DNA of 64,000 nucleotides from Streptomyces vinaceus. GTDB lineage: Bacteria; Actinomycetota; Actinomycetes; Streptomycetales; Streptomycetaceae. The translations under genes were made by a program, and so were the position numbers. Shown here piece by piece: positions 16,273-25,348 of this stretch (the stretch's first letter is position 1; each line of letters starts with the position of its first letter). The stretch is from contig NZ_CP023692.1 in assembly GCF_008704935.1 (NCBI RefSeq), positions 930,001 to 994,000 on the forward strand. Reading direction: 5' to 3'. The notes under the pieces are model-generated. The model had not been told where the DNA came from. It saw only the letters and a list, made by a program, of their open reading frames with translations, and ran no database searches.

Positions 16273-17136
16273 ATGGCGACGCCCCCGTACAGCAGCCCCC
16301 CGTACAGCAGTTGGATGCGGTACTTCTCCCCCACCGCCAACCACCGGCGCCTCGGGCTGGTCTGCCTCGGCGTCGGCGTGCAGCAGGGCCTGCTGCCGGT
16401 GGTGGGTCCCCGGGCCCTCGACCACCACGTGGCCGTGGTCGTCACCCGGGGCCGCGGCTGGTTCAGCCACGGCGGGCGCCCGCCGCAGCCGGTGGCCGCG
16501 CCCGTCCTGCTGTGGCTGGTGCCGGGCGTGGAGCACCACTACGGCCCGGACCCGGACACCGGCTGGGACGAGTGCTTCGTGGACTTCGCCGGCCGCAGCG
16601 TGGAGGCCTACACCGACCTGGGCTACGTCACCCCGGACCGTCCGGTGGTGCCGCTGAGCGGGACGGAGGGCGTGCGGCACCTGGTCGACGGGATCGTACG
16701 GGCGGCCCGGCGCGGCGGGCCGCTGCTGGAGGTGGAGGCCGCCGCGGCCGTCCACGGACTGCTCGTGGCGCTGCGCCACGCCCGCGCCGGGGTGTCCCGG
16801 AACGGGGACGCGGTGATGGACGCCCTGGCCCGGGACGCGCTGCTGCCCATCTCGGTGGCCGAGCACGCGGCCCGGCTGGGGATCCCCCTGCCCGAGCTGC
16901 GCGGGGCCGTGCGCCGCAGCACCGGGGAGGGGGTCAAGGAGTACCTCCTCGGGATCAGACTCAGCCGGGCGAAGGAGTTGCTGGCGCGCACCGACCTGCC
17001 GGTCGCGGGGGTCGCCCGGCGGGTCGGGTACGAGGATCCGGCGTATTTCAGCCGGCTGTTCAGCCGCAGGGTGGGCATGGCGCCCGTCCGGTTCCGCCGG
17101 CAGCAGTCGACGCTGCCCCGGCCTCAGGGCAGATAG
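16273..17136 (+). CDS. AraC family transcriptional regulator
   Basis: A 287-aa regulator with an N-terminal AraC cupin-like sensing domain (RRLGLVCLGVGVQQG...VLLWLVPGVEHHYG) and a C-terminal double HTH ending LLARTDLPVAGVARRVGYED, then PAYFSRLFSRRVGMAPVRFR, the diagnostic AraC second helix pair. The first HTH is degenerate. The cupin type is usually sugar-responsive. Its 3' end overlaps the convergent GH101 gene by 13 bp, and it diverges from the glycosyltransferase, so control of glycan use is a reasonable guess. Confidence 0.9.
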   Translation: MATPPYSSPPYSSWMRYFSPTANHRRLGLVCLGVGVQQGLLPVVGPRALDHHVAVVVTRGRGWFSHGGRPPQPVAAPVLLWLVPGVEHHYGPDPDTGWDECFVDFAGRSVEAYTDLGYVTPDRPVVPLSGTEGVRHLVDGIVRAARRGGPLLEVEAAAAVHGLLVALRHARAGVSRNGDAVMDALARDALLPISVAEHAARLGIPLPELRGAVRRSTGEGVKEYLLGIRLSRAKELLARTDLPVAGVARRVGYEDPAYFSRLFSRRVGMAPVRFRRQQSTLPRPQGR

Positions 17137-20100
17137 CCGATGTTGAGCTCCGCGACCGAGGTCCAGGGGTTGCCGCCCACCTCCCGGGTGGCCTTGAGCT
17201 TGACGTAGCGGGCGGTCCTGGCCGTGAACGACACGTCCTGCTGGGCAGCGGTGTTCGCGAAGGTGCCCGTGGCGGCGGCCGTGCCCCAGTTCACCCCGTC
17301 CGCCGAGGTGAACACCTGGTAGTCGGCGATGCGGCCGTTGCTCTGTGTCCGGCGGGGCAGGCAGTGCAGCGCCGAGACGTTGTAGGAGGCCCCGAGGTCG
17401 AGGGTGATCTCGTGCGGCATCGGCGCGGTGGCCGCGTACCACTCGGTGTGCCAGATGGTGGCGGCGTCGCCGTCCAGGACGTTGACGGCGCGGCCGTTCT
17501 CGCCGGCGCTCTCCTGGCTGTCGACGGCCTTCACGCTCATCTGTCCCTGGGGTACCAGCAGTTCTCCGCCGCCCACCGGCCCGAGGTCGTCGACCGCGAG
17601 GTCGTCGAGGACGAAGTCGGCCTCGTCGTGGGAGCCTTCGGCGGTGACCTTGCGGATGCCGATCCAGGCGTCGGCGCCCGCGGTGAAGGTCTTGGTGAAG
17701 GTGGTCGCCGTCCGTGCCTGGTTCAGCGCGGTGGCCGTCTCGGTGCTGCCGGCCCCGGTGATGAACTGGTAGTCGCCCGAGAAGCCGTTCTCGTAGCCGA
17801 AGGTGACCTTGTACGAGCGGCCGGGCGTGAGCCGCAGTGTCTGCGGAAGGGTGCGGTAGACCAGCCCCTGGCGCTCCTCGTGCGATTTGAGCGAGTTCTG
17901 CCCGGAGATCACGTCGTCGACCAGCTTTCCGTTCCAGCCCGCCTGGGTGTAGGGGGCGTTGCGCTGGGCGATGTGCGTGCGCGGGTCGGTGGCCGAGCCG
18001 CCGGCGCCGCCGAAGGCGAAGGGGCCCCAGCCGGCGTCCACGTTCTCGAAGTCCTCGGTGAACCAGTGGCCGGCGAGCGGGGTGCGGGCCGATCGGACCA
18101 CCCGTACGTCGTCCAGGTGGACGGTGCCGGAGCCGGCGGCCGCGGACAGCTTGAGGGTGGCGGTGGACCGTCCGGCCGGTACGTCGAAGAGCACCTTCAT
18201 GCGCTGCATCCTGGTGCCGTTCTTCTCGCTGCCGCCCAGGGTGTTCGTGAGCGTGGAGGAATCGGCGTACACGGAGGCGGGGGCGCCGCCCGCCGGGGTG
18301 ACGGCGAGGGTGGTCGCCCGGCCCGCGGGTGTGGAGACCCAGACGGAGGCGGCGTAGGTGCCGGGGACCAGGCCCGTCAGCTGCTGGGAGACGGCCGGGG
18401 CGGTCCCGGCGGCGAAGGTGAGCTCGCTCTGGCCCTGGGCGTTGCGGGTGACGGCGGCGCCGGTCCCGGTCACCGTCCACGCGTTCAGGTCTCCCGCGTA
18501 GAAGGAGGGGTCCTTGACCGGGGTCCCCTCACCCCACTTCGGGTCGGCCTGGGCGGGTGCGGCCCCGTCGGTGAGGACGTACGCGGTCCTCGCGGTGGCG
18601 TTGATCGTGACCTGGCCGCCGCTGACGGTGAGGCCGCCGGCCGGCTGCCGGCCGGTGTCGGTCAGCTCGTACAGCGTGGGCGCGGACCAGCCGGCGGGCA
18701 GGGTCCATGTGGTGGGGCCGCCCTTGTCGTTCCAGTGGTAGAGCTTCCCGTCGCGCGGGAGGAGGTAGCTGCCCCCGCTGAGGACGGTGCGCCCGGCCGT
18801 GGTGATCTTCCGGGTGCCGCCGGCGGTGGTGGCGGTGGTGCCGTTCGCGAGGGTGACCGTGCCGGGGGTCCACTTCACGATCGGGGATTCCTGGAGGTAC
18901 TTGGTCGGCAGGTTGACGGCGAAGGTGGTGTTCAGGAAGGCGGTGTAGTCGTTCTTGCCCTGCCAGCCCTCGTACGCGGTGAGTTCGGCGCCGCCGAGGA
19001 GCGGGTCGGCGGCGATCCAGTCGTCCTTGGTGTGGTTGGCGATGAAGCGGGCGATGGTGGAGTTGATCCCCTTCAGATCGCTGCCGCCGTAGCCGACGTC
19101 GGCGGCCCAGTGGTGCCAGAGGGACTGCTCGGTCAGCGTGTTGGGGAATTCGGTGGCGAGCTGGAATCCGAGGCCGCCGATCTCGCGCTGGAGTTTGCGG
19201 GAGACGTACCCGTCCCCGTACCAGACGTCCACGTACAGGAAGTCGAGGCCGGGCGCGGCCGCCTTGAGGTCCTGGAGCCGCTTCAGGCGCTCGCCGGACT
19301 GGCCGTCCTTGCGCGTGTCCACGTAGTACGACTGGTCGAGCCAGTCCCAGCCCTGTCCGCCGCTCTGGTGGGCCGGGTCGAAGGTGGCGGAGACCGGGTA
19401 CTCCTCGGTCGCGTTGATGTGGACGCCGAAGTCGGCGTTGTAGGCGTGTCCGGCGGTGGTGAGGGCGTTGAGGCCCGCGGCGCCGCCCGGTTTGGATCCG
19501 ATGTTCTTGTAGTCCATGTGCGCCGAGTCGTGGCCCTCGGAGGCGTATCCCTTGAGGAGGACGAACTGGCCGAGGCCGTCGGTGGCGAGGCTGACGCGTT
19601 TGGTCTCGTCGAGGGTCTCGGCGAAGGGGTGGGTGGCCTGGGAGGCGAAGTTGAAGGGGATGCGCTGCACGACCCGGTCGGCGGTCCGCTGCCAGCCGGT
19701 GGGCGGGGTCCAGATGTCGCGGTAGGCGACTGCGGCGTCCTGCCAGTCGACGGCGCCGTCGCCGTTGCGGTCCCCGGTGATCGCGACCCGGGCGTACGGG
19801 AGCGGCTCGGTGTCGGTGTCGGAGGCGCCCGCCGCCCGGTAGAGCCAGGCTCCGCTCCACAGTCCGGCGCGCCGGTGGCTCCCCTTGTCGGTGACCCGCT
19901 TGCTGATGCGGCCGTTCTCCCGGGCCGTGCCGCCGGAGGGGGTGTCGTACAGGGAGTTGGAGTCGACGGCCGCGGCCAGCTTCGCGGTGTTGGCCAGCCC
20001 GTACATGACCGTCGTGGGGGCGGGGTCGACCGGGGTGCTCGCGGTGACGGGGGTGAAGGTGTCCCCGGTACCGGTGGTCGCGGTGTACATGTTCGCCGTG

Positions 20101-20576
20101 GCCAGCGCGGCCCCGGGCTGGTCGCTGCGGACGCTGACCAGGGTGTGGTCGGGGATCGCGAGACTTCGTACGCGCAGGGCGGCGGTGTCCTCGATGGCCG
20201 TGACCTTGAACTCCACGACCGAACCGGTCACCGACAGCCGGGACCTGATGGTCACTCCGGAGAAGGACAGCGCGTAGTCCACGGCGGAGGCGGAGGGCGT
20301 CGAGGTCACGGTGGGGGTGTAGGCGGTGCCGTTGACGAGTACGGTGCTCAGCGCGTCCTCGTTGCCGTCCAGGACGTCGCCGGTGGCCCGCCGGGTGTAG
20401 CTGACGACGCGGGGGAAGCCGCTGTCGACGCTGACGGAGAGTTCGGGCGAGCTGATCGTGACGGGTGCGCCGGCGGCTCCGGCGGGATCGGCCGCCGAGG
20501 CCGCGGGCACGGAGACGACCAGGCTGGTGAGGAGACCGGCGACCGCGGCTGCGGTCGGCCAGAGGGGGGTGCGCAT
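17124..20576 (-). CDS. GH101 endo-alpha-N-acetylgalactosaminidase
   Basis: A 1150-aa secreted enzyme that would release the core-1 disaccharide Gal-GalNAc from Ser/Thr of mucin-type glycoproteins. Signal peptide MRTPLWPTAAAVAG...VPAASA. A beta-sandwich domain precedes the catalytic barrel, where FLYVDVWYGDGY gives the nucleophile (Asp450) and LATEFPN the acid/base (Glu476). A beta-rich region with two CBM-like modules follows (from about residues 660 and 800), and a C-terminal F5/8 type C (CBM32) domain begins near AVDSQESAGENGR. Start ATG 20576 has GGAGG seven bases upstream; the ORF start at 20618 does not. Monocistronic, convergent with the AraC gene. Confidence 0.92.
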   Translation of the reverse strand: MRTPLWPTAAAVAGLLTSLVVSVPAASAADPAGAAGAPVTISSPELSVSVDSGFPRVVSYTRRATGDVLDGNEDALSTVLVNGTAYTPTVTSTPSASAVDYALSFSGVTIRSRLSVTGSVVEFKVTAIEDTAALRVRSLAIPDHTLVSVRSDQPGAALATANMYTATTGTGDTFTPVTASTPVDPAPTTVMYGLANTAKLAAAVDSNSLYDTPSGGTARENGRISKRVTDKGSHRRAGLWSGAWLYRAAGASDTDTEPLPYARVAITGDRNGDGAVDWQDAAVAYRDIWTPPTGWQRTADRVVQRIPFNFASQATHPFAETLDETKRVSLATDGLGQFVLLKGYASEGHDSAHMDYKNIGSKPGGAAGLNALTTAGHAYNADFGVHINATEEYPVSATFDPAHQSGGQGWDWLDQSYYVDTRKDGQSGERLKRLQDLKAAAPGLDFLYVDVWYGDGYVSRKLQREIGGLGFQLATEFPNTLTEQSLWHHWAADVGYGGSDLKGINSTIARFIANHTKDDWIAADPLLGGAELTAYEGWQGKNDYTAFLNTTFAVNLPTKYLQESPIVKWTPGTVTLANGTTATTAGGTRKITTAGRTVLSGGSYLLPRDGKLYHWNDKGGPTTWTLPAGWSAPTLYELTDTGRQPAGGLTVSGGQVTINATARTAYVLTDGAAPAQADPKWGEGTPVKDPSFYAGDLNAWTVTGTGAAVTRNAQGQSELTFAAGTAPAVSQQLTGLVPGTYAASVWVSTPAGRATTLAVTPAGGAPASVYADSSTLTNTLGGSEKNGTRMQRMKVLFDVPAGRSTATLKLSAAAGSGTVHLDDVRVVRSARTPLAGHWFTEDFENVDAGWGPFAFGGAGGSATDPRTHIAQRNAPYTQAGWNGKLVDDVISGQNSLKSHEERQGLVYRTLPQTLRLTPGRSYKVTFGYENGFSGDYQFITGAGSTETATALNQARTATTFTKTFTAGADAWIGIRKVTAEGSHDEADFVLDDLAVDDLGPVGGGELLVPQGQMSVKAVDSQESAGENGRAVNVLDGDAATIWHTEWYAATAPMPHEITLDLGASYNVSALHCLPRRTQSNGRIADYQVFTSADGVNWGTAAATGTFANTAAQQDVSFTARTARYVKLKATREVGGNPWTSVAELNIGYLP

Positions 20577-20728
20577 CGGGCCTCCGGGAGTCGGTGCTTC
20601 CTGGGTGGAAGACCGCACGGCACGGAGGCCCGCGGTCCGCTCACTGACCTGTCAGCTTGCGGACCGCGCCCGCGCACGCCCATGGACAAAGCGGAGCCCC
20701 GTCCTGGACTTACGGAAGTGGATGAGGT

Positions 20729-21103
20729 TCAGGAGGCGGCCGGGGTGATCACGACGGCCGTCCCGTACGCGCACACCTCGGTCCCGACGTCGGCCGCTTC
20801 CGTGACGTCGAAACGCATCATCAGGACGGCGTTCCCGCCGCGGGCCTTCGACGCCTCGATGAGCCGCTCCATCGCCTGGTTGCGGGTCTCCACCAACGTC
20901 TTGGTCAGGCCCTTCAGCTCGCCGCCGATCATCGACTTCAGGCCCGCGCCGATCTGGCTGCCGAGGTGGCGGGAGCGGACGGTGAGGCCGAAGACCTCGC
21001 CGATGACCCGCTCGACCCGGTACCCGGGAACGTCGTTCGTCGTCACGACCAGGACGCCGGTCTGCTGGGCCCCGGGGCCGCCGCTGTAATCTTCGATTCC
21101 CAT
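20729..21103 (-). CDS. YbjQ/UPF0145 family protein
   Basis: A 124-aa protein of the YbjQ family: VLVVTTNDVPGYRVERVIGEVFGLTVRSR at the N-terminus and GGNAVLMMRFDVTEA...EVCAYGTAVVI near the C-terminus, the full length of the family. These form a pentameric heavy-metal-binding-like fold of unknown role. Start ATG 21103 (MGIEDYSGG). Stands alone between the GH101 gene and the two-component system; no clear operon partner. Confidence 0.88.
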   Translation of the reverse strand: MGIEDYSGGPGAQQTGVLVVTTNDVPGYRVERVIGEVFGLTVRSRHLGSQIGAGLKSMIGGELKGLTKTLVETRNQAMERLIEASKARGGNAVLMMRFDVTEAADVGTEVCAYGTAVVITPAAS

Positions 21104-21208
21104 GGCCACCACTCTGGCCGCGGGCGCGGGCACGCGCATCCGGAGGGGGGCCGTTCCGGCCGCCTCCGGCGGACACCGCCTACGCCGGCGCGAGCACGGG
21201 CTCCGCCG

Positions 21209-21883
21209 TCAGGAGAGCCGGGCGACGAGCCCCGACTCGTGGGCCAGGACCACGGCCTGGGCGCGGCTGGAGACCCCGAGCTTGCTCATGCAGCGGTGCA
21301 CGTGCGTCTTGATGGTGGCGGCGCTGAGCACGAGCCGCCCGGCGATGTCGGCGTTCGACAGACCGGCGCCGACCAGGCCGAGCACCTCGCGTTCGCGCGG
21401 GGTCAGGGCCGCCAGGCCCGGGTGCGGGTCGCGGGCGACGGGGCCGGCGTACGCGGCGATGATCCCCTGGAGCGCCCGGGGGCTGAACAGCATCTCGCCG
21501 GCGTGCACGGTGGCGATGGCGGCGAGCAGCCGGTCGGGTGGGGTGTCCTTCAGCAGGAACCCGCTCGCGCCGACGCGCAGGGCCCGGAACACGTACTCGT
21601 CGGAGTCGAAGGTCGTCAGGACGAGCACCTTGGGGCGGGCCTGCCCGGCGGCGCCGTCGGCCTCGGCCTCGGCGAGGATCCGCTCGGTGGCGGTGATCCC
21701 GTCGGTGCCCGGCATGCGGATGTCCATCAGGACGACGTCGGGGCGGGTCTGGGCGGCGAGGCGGACGGCCTCCTCGCCGTCCGCCGCCTCGGCGACGACC
21801 TCGATACCGGGCGCGGCGCCCAGGAGCGCGGTCAGCCCGGACCGGATCAGGAACTGGTCGTCGACGACGAGCACGCGCAGCAT
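21209..21883 (-). CDS. NarL/LuxR-type response regulator
   Basis: A 224-aa two-component regulator. The receiver starts MLRVLVVDDQFLIRSG, with phosphorylatable Asp54 in VVLMDIRMPG and the conserved Lys in GFLLKD. The output is a LuxR HTH near residues 155-210 (LTPREREVLGLVGAGLSNAD, TIKTHVHRCMSKLG). Start ATG 21883 has GAGGAGG upstream. It lies 10 bp after the histidine kinase gene, so the two are co-transcribed and form a cognate pair. Target genes are unknown. Confidence 0.95.
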   Translation of the reverse strand: MLRVLVVDDQFLIRSGLTALLGAAPGIEVVAEAADGEEAVRLAAQTRPDVVLMDIRMPGTDGITATERILAEAEADGAAGQARPKVLVLTTFDSDEYVFRALRVGASGFLLKDTPPDRLLAAIATVHAGEMLFSPRALQGIIAAYAGPVARDPHPGLAALTPREREVLGLVGAGLSNADIAGRLVLSAATIKTHVHRCMSKLGVSSRAQAVVLAHESGLVARLS

Positions 21884-21893
21884 GGCGCCTCCT

Positions 21894-23117
21894 CTACTCT
21901 CCATGTGCCCGGGCCCCGGTGGCGGTCCGGGGCACGGGGACCCGGAGGCTGACTTCGAAGCCACCGTCGGGAGCCGGTGCGGCCGTCACCGTGCCGTGGT
22001 AGATCGTGGCCCGCTCGCGCATGCCGATCAAGCCCTGACCAGTGCTTCCGGGGGCGGCGGCCGAAACCCCTACCCCCGCGGGGGCCGGCGCGCGGCCGCC
22101 TCCGTCGTCCCTGACCCTTACGCGGAGCTCGCCCTCGCCGTAGTGGACCTCGACGGTGGTGCGCGCCGCCGGGGCGTGCTTGATCACATTGGTCAGCGCT
22201 TCCTGGACGACGCGGTACGCGCACAGGTCGATCCCGGGCGGCAGCGGGTACGCCGTCCCCGTGACCGACACCTCGACGGGAACGCCGGCCTCGCCGACGC
22301 GTTCGACCAGTTCGTCCAGGCGCCCGAGCCCGGACTCCCGGGCCCGCTGCGGGTCCTCGGGGGCCCGGTCGTCGTCCCGGAGCACGACCAGCATCCGGCG
22401 CATCTCCGCCAGGGCCTGGTGGGCGCTGCCCCCGATGGTGTCCAGGGCCCGGCGGGCGGTCGGCGGGTCGGAGGAGAACACGTACCCGGCGAGGCCGGTC
22501 TGGACGGAGATCACCGAGACGTGGTGGGCGATGACGTCGTGCAGTTCGCGGGCGATCTGGATGCGCTCCTCCATGACGGCGCGCCGGGCCTTCTCCTCCT
22601 GTTCCCGGCGCAGTTGCCGGGTGAGTTCGCGCAGCCGCCGGGAGCCGTCGCCGGTCACCCAGCAGACGATGGTGGTGACGGTGACGAAGCCGACGCTGAG
22701 CGGCCCGATGCCCGGTTCGGCGAGCCGGGTGCCCCAGAGCAGGACGAGCAGGGCGCCTGCCGCACATCTGGCCGAAACTCGACGGTCGCGGAGCGAGGCC
22801 ACGGTGTACAGCGCGAGCGCCAGCCCGCATACGGCGACGACGTGGTAGTAGCCGAGGGTGAAGTAGCAGGCGACGCAGAGGGCGGTGCTGACCAGTACGG
22901 CGACCGGGAACCGCCGGCGGAGCACGAGCGGCAGGTAGATCGCGGCGAGCAGGGCGTACGCCCCTGCGTCGGTGTCCCGCCAGTAGCCGTGGGGGTCGGG
23001 CCAGTTGCGGAGCATGGTGGCCGAGATCCACAGCGAGCCGATGGCGTACACGATCTCGCCGACGGCCGGCAGCACGGCGCGGAGCCGGACCGCCGCCGGA
23101 TGTGCGGACAGCTGCAC
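21894..23117 (-). CDS. Two-component sensor histidine kinase (HPK7 type)
   Basis: A 407-aa membrane kinase. About five or six hydrophobic segments in the first ~150 residues form an intramembrane sensor without a large external domain. The dimerisation/phosphoacceptor helix is QIARELHDVIAHHVSVI (HisKA_3), and the ATP-binding domain has the N box VVQEALTNVIKHA and the G box GQGLIGMRERA. Start GTG 23117, preceded by GGGGGGTGAC; an earlier ATG at 23183 would lie in the putative operator. Such intramembrane HPK7 kinases often sense envelope stress or antibiotics, but the signal is not identifiable here. Confidence 0.92.
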   Translation of the reverse strand: MQLSAHPAAVRLRAVLPAVGEIVYAIGSLWISATMLRNWPDPHGYWRDTDAGAYALLAAIYLPLVLRRRFPVAVLVSTALCVACYFTLGYYHVVAVCGLALALYTVASLRDRRVSARCAAGALLVLLWGTRLAEPGIGPLSVGFVTVTTIVCWVTGDGSRRLRELTRQLRREQEEKARRAVMEERIQIARELHDVIAHHVSVISVQTGLAGYVFSSDPPTARRALDTIGGSAHQALAEMRRMLVVLRDDDRAPEDPQRARESGLGRLDELVERVGEAGVPVEVSVTGTAYPLPPGIDLCAYRVVQEALTNVIKHAPAARTTVEVHYGEGELRVRVRDDGGGRAPAPAGVGVSAAAPGSTGQGLIGMRERATIYHGTVTAAPAPDGGFEVSLRVPVPRTATGARAHGE

Positions 23118-23131
23118 GTCACCCCCCTTGG

Positions 23132-23149
23132 GTACACCCCTGGTTGTAC
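23132..23149. promoter_or_regulatory. GTACA-N8-TGTAC inverted repeat upstream of kinase
   Basis: GTACA at 23132 and TGTAC at 23145 form an inverted repeat 15 bp before the kinase GTG. A longer imperfect inverted repeat (ACCCCCCTTGGG with CCCTGGGGGGT) brackets it at 23120-23170. Could be a binding site for autoregulation by the response regulator. Tentative. Confidence 0.35.
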
Positions 23150-23372
23150 AGGGTGACTTCCCTGGGGGGTAGGCGGATTTCACCCCCTGGATGGGCGAGT
23201 CCGCCGGGCGGCGCCGCGTAGATTCCCTTCAGCCGGCCCGAGCCGGCACCGGCCCTGCCCCCCGGGGCCCCGCCGCGCGGCCGTGCCCGTTCGGGGGCGG
23301 GCACGGCCCGCGTACGACCGCCGGCCACCTGGAGTCCCGGGGGTTGGCCGTCCCCTCGATCCCGCCCCGGCC

Positions 23373-24251
23373 TCAGCCCACCCGGAGTTCTCCGGCGTTG
23401 AACTGGCGCTGCGCCGCGAGGATCAGGCGGACGCTCTCGTCCTCGCCGGCCGCCGCGTGGCGCAGGTTGGCCAGGGCGTTGCGGTAGTCGTCCAGGGCCC
23501 GGGGCCGGGTCACGTAGTTCGCCCCGTTGATGTGCTCCACGTACGCCAGCTCGGTGTGCTGCCCGTCACGGAAGCGCAGGTGGGTGATCGGATAGGGCGG
23601 CGTGGCCCCGTACGCGCGGGCCATCGGGAGGACGCGCAGGCTCACCTTGCCGCAGTGCGCGGCCCGCAGCAGGTGGGTCAGCTGCTCGTCCATCACGGCC
23701 GCGTTCCCGCAGCGGCGGTGCAGTACGCCTTCCTCCAGCAGGGCGGTCACCTTGGGCAGCGGGCGGTTCATCAGCCGCAGTTGGCGTTCCGCGCGCAGCT
23801 CGACGACCCGGTCGACCTCCTCGCGGCCGGCGCCGGGCAGGACCGCCCGGACCATGTGCCGGGCGTAGGCGCGGGTCTGGAGGATGCCGGGGACGACGAG
23901 GTTCTCGTACACGCAGATCTCCTCGGCGTCGCCCTCCAGTTGGATCAGCCGCTTGAGGAAATCGGGGGTGACGTCGCTGAACTGCTCGTACCACGCGCAG
24001 TCCCGCGCGTGTTCGAGGAGCCGCTCTATCGCGCGCATCTCGTCGGCGTCGACTCCGTAGTACCGGGCGAGGTCGCGCACGTCGCGCGGTCTGGGCGGGC
24101 TCTCCCCGCGCTCCAGTCTGCTGACCTTCGACACCGAGCCGCGGATGACCGGTGCCACCTGCCGCAGGGTGAGGCCCCGGGCCTCGCGGCACTTGCGCAG
24201 TTCCCTCCCCAGCAGGCGGTCGGCCGCCGCCCGGACCCGATCGCTGTCCAT
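23373..24251 (-). CDS. XRE family regulator with DUF5753 (Scr1-type)
   Basis: A 292-aa regulator: an N-terminal Cro/C1 HTH (LTLRQVAPVIRGSVSKVSRLERGE) followed by the DUF5753 domain, recognised from VPGILQTRAYARHMV, ELRAERQLRL, VLHRRCGN and LRVLPMARA. These are abundant streptomycete regulators usually paired with a DUF397 protein and tied to development. ATG 24251 has GAGGGGG eight bases upstream; ATG 24296, which overlaps the DUF397 stop as ATGA, is an alternative. Unusually the DUF397 gene is upstream rather than downstream. Confidence 0.9.
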   Translation of the reverse strand: MDSDRVRAAADRLLGRELRKCREARGLTLRQVAPVIRGSVSKVSRLERGESPPRPRDVRDLARYYGVDADEMRAIERLLEHARDCAWYEQFSDVTPDFLKRLIQLEGDAEEICVYENLVVPGILQTRAYARHMVRAVLPGAGREEVDRVVELRAERQLRLMNRPLPKVTALLEEGVLHRRCGNAAVMDEQLTHLLRAAHCGKVSLRVLPMARAYGATPPYPITHLRFRDGQHTELAYVEHINGANYVTRPRALDDYRNALANLRHAAAGEDESVRLILAAQRQFNAGELRVG

Positions 24252-24292
24252 CGGTGGACCCCCTCGTGCTCTGGACTCGCGGCGAGCGGTCG

Positions 24293-24538
24293 TCATCGGG
24301 TCAGGTGGTCGAATTCCGCGTCTTTGGCGCCGCGCAGGAAGGCCTCGATCTCGGCCGCGGTGAACACCAGTGCCGGCCCGTCGGGGAAGCGCGAGTTGCG
24401 CAGCGCCACGCCGCCGCTCGCCAGGGAGGCGACTTCCACGCAGTTGCCGTTGCCCACGCTGGCACTGCTCTTGATCCACACCATGCCGGGAGTGGCGCCT
24501 GAAATCGCGCCGGCCATCACACCGTTGCTGATCTGCAT
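24293..24538 (-). CDS. DUF397 domain protein
   Basis: An 81-aa protein with the DUF397 signature WIKSSASVGNGNCVEVASL, then VALRNSRFPDGPALVFTAAEIEAFLRGAKDAEFDHL. Such proteins are small partners of XRE/DUF5753 regulators (the pair resembles a toxin-antitoxin-like module studied in Streptomyces). Start ATG 24538 (MQISNGVMAG); the longer frame adds an atypical leader. First gene of the pair, followed by the XRE gene. Confidence 0.9.
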   Translation of the reverse strand: MQISNGVMAGAISGATPGMVWIKSSASVGNGNCVEVASLASGGVALRNSRFPDGPALVFTAAEIEAFLRGAKDAEFDHLTR

Positions 24539-24787
24539 GACGGAAATGCTAGCCAGATGTACGGGGCACCGGAGTCCCTCGAATGGGTGCCTCGCCCCTC
24601 CCGATATCCCGATGATCCGACCCACGGAGCCGGAGCGTGGTCATTGGGCATTTCGGGCTAAGCGGCGGTGAGCCACCGGAGCTGCCCGACCCGCCCTCGC
24701 CATAGTCGACCGTGGCAGCCGACTGGCCGCCACCCCGGGCCGCGGTCCACCGCGGCCGGGCGGATGTCTTCGCAGAGGAGCCTGCAC

Positions 24788-25324
24788 ATGCGGAAGCCCA
24801 CCAGGACCGTCCTCGCCCTCGCCGCCGCAAGCCTGGTGCTCGGCGGGGTCGGGGCGGGCGCCGCCGTCGCGGACGAGGGCCCGATGGCCGACGGCCCTGC
24901 GCAGGAGCTCGTCGTTCTCGAACCGGACGGCGACCAGGCCGGCACCTACCAGGGCAGGGAGTACTCCGTCGGCAGGGTCGTCTCGCGCGGACCGCTGAAG
25001 CTGCGCTCCAAGCCGACCAGCCGCTCGAAGTCCGTGGGGCACGTCAAGCCGGACCACAAGGTCGCGATCCTGTGCAAGGTGCGCGGCGAGAAGGTGGACG
25101 GCAACGACATCTGGTACCTCCTCCACGTCAAGGAGAAGGACGGCCAGGAGCCGGTGGGCCGGCCTGCGGTCTCGGACACGGAGGACGCGGCGGACGGCAT
25201 GGACGCGGCGGACGACACGGAGGGGAAGGACCGCATGGACCTGATGAACGACGGGGACCGCAAGCACGCCTGGGTCACCGCCCGTTACGTGAAGAACCTC
25301 GACCACGTGAAGTGGTGCGACTGA
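24788..25324 (+). CDS. Secreted SH3-like domain protein
   Basis: A 178-aa exported protein. The signal peptide MRKPTRTVLALAAASLVLGG...AAVADEG is followed by an acidic region and a bacterial SH3-type segment (VVSRGPLKLRSKPTSRSKSV...HKVAILCKVRGEKVDGNDIW). An insertion very rich in Asp/Glu/Met (residues ~130-160) splits the domain before the final WVTARYVKNLDHVKWCD. The start ATG 24788 is preceded by AGAGGAG. SH3b domains often bind cell wall or ligands; the exact role is unknown. Standalone gene. Confidence 0.85.
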   Translation: MRKPTRTVLALAAASLVLGGVGAGAAVADEGPMADGPAQELVVLEPDGDQAGTYQGREYSVGRVVSRGPLKLRSKPTSRSKSVGHVKPDHKVAILCKVRGEKVDGNDIWYLLHVKEKDGQEPVGRPAVSDTEDAADGMDAADDTEGKDRMDLMNDGDRKHAWVTARYVKNLDHVKWCD

Positions 25325-25348
25325 CCTTCCGGTCGCCGCACCGGCAGG

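Noticed and set aside
12796..18480. A 1894-aa open frame on the minus strand
   Set aside because: Crosses several real genes in the wrong frame; only its last 172 residues, from the ATG at 13314, form the real membrane protein.
13497..21089. A 2530-aa open frame on the plus strand
   Set aside because: Antisense shadow of the sigma, glycosyltransferase and GH101 genes, caused by high GC; no domain or plausible composition.
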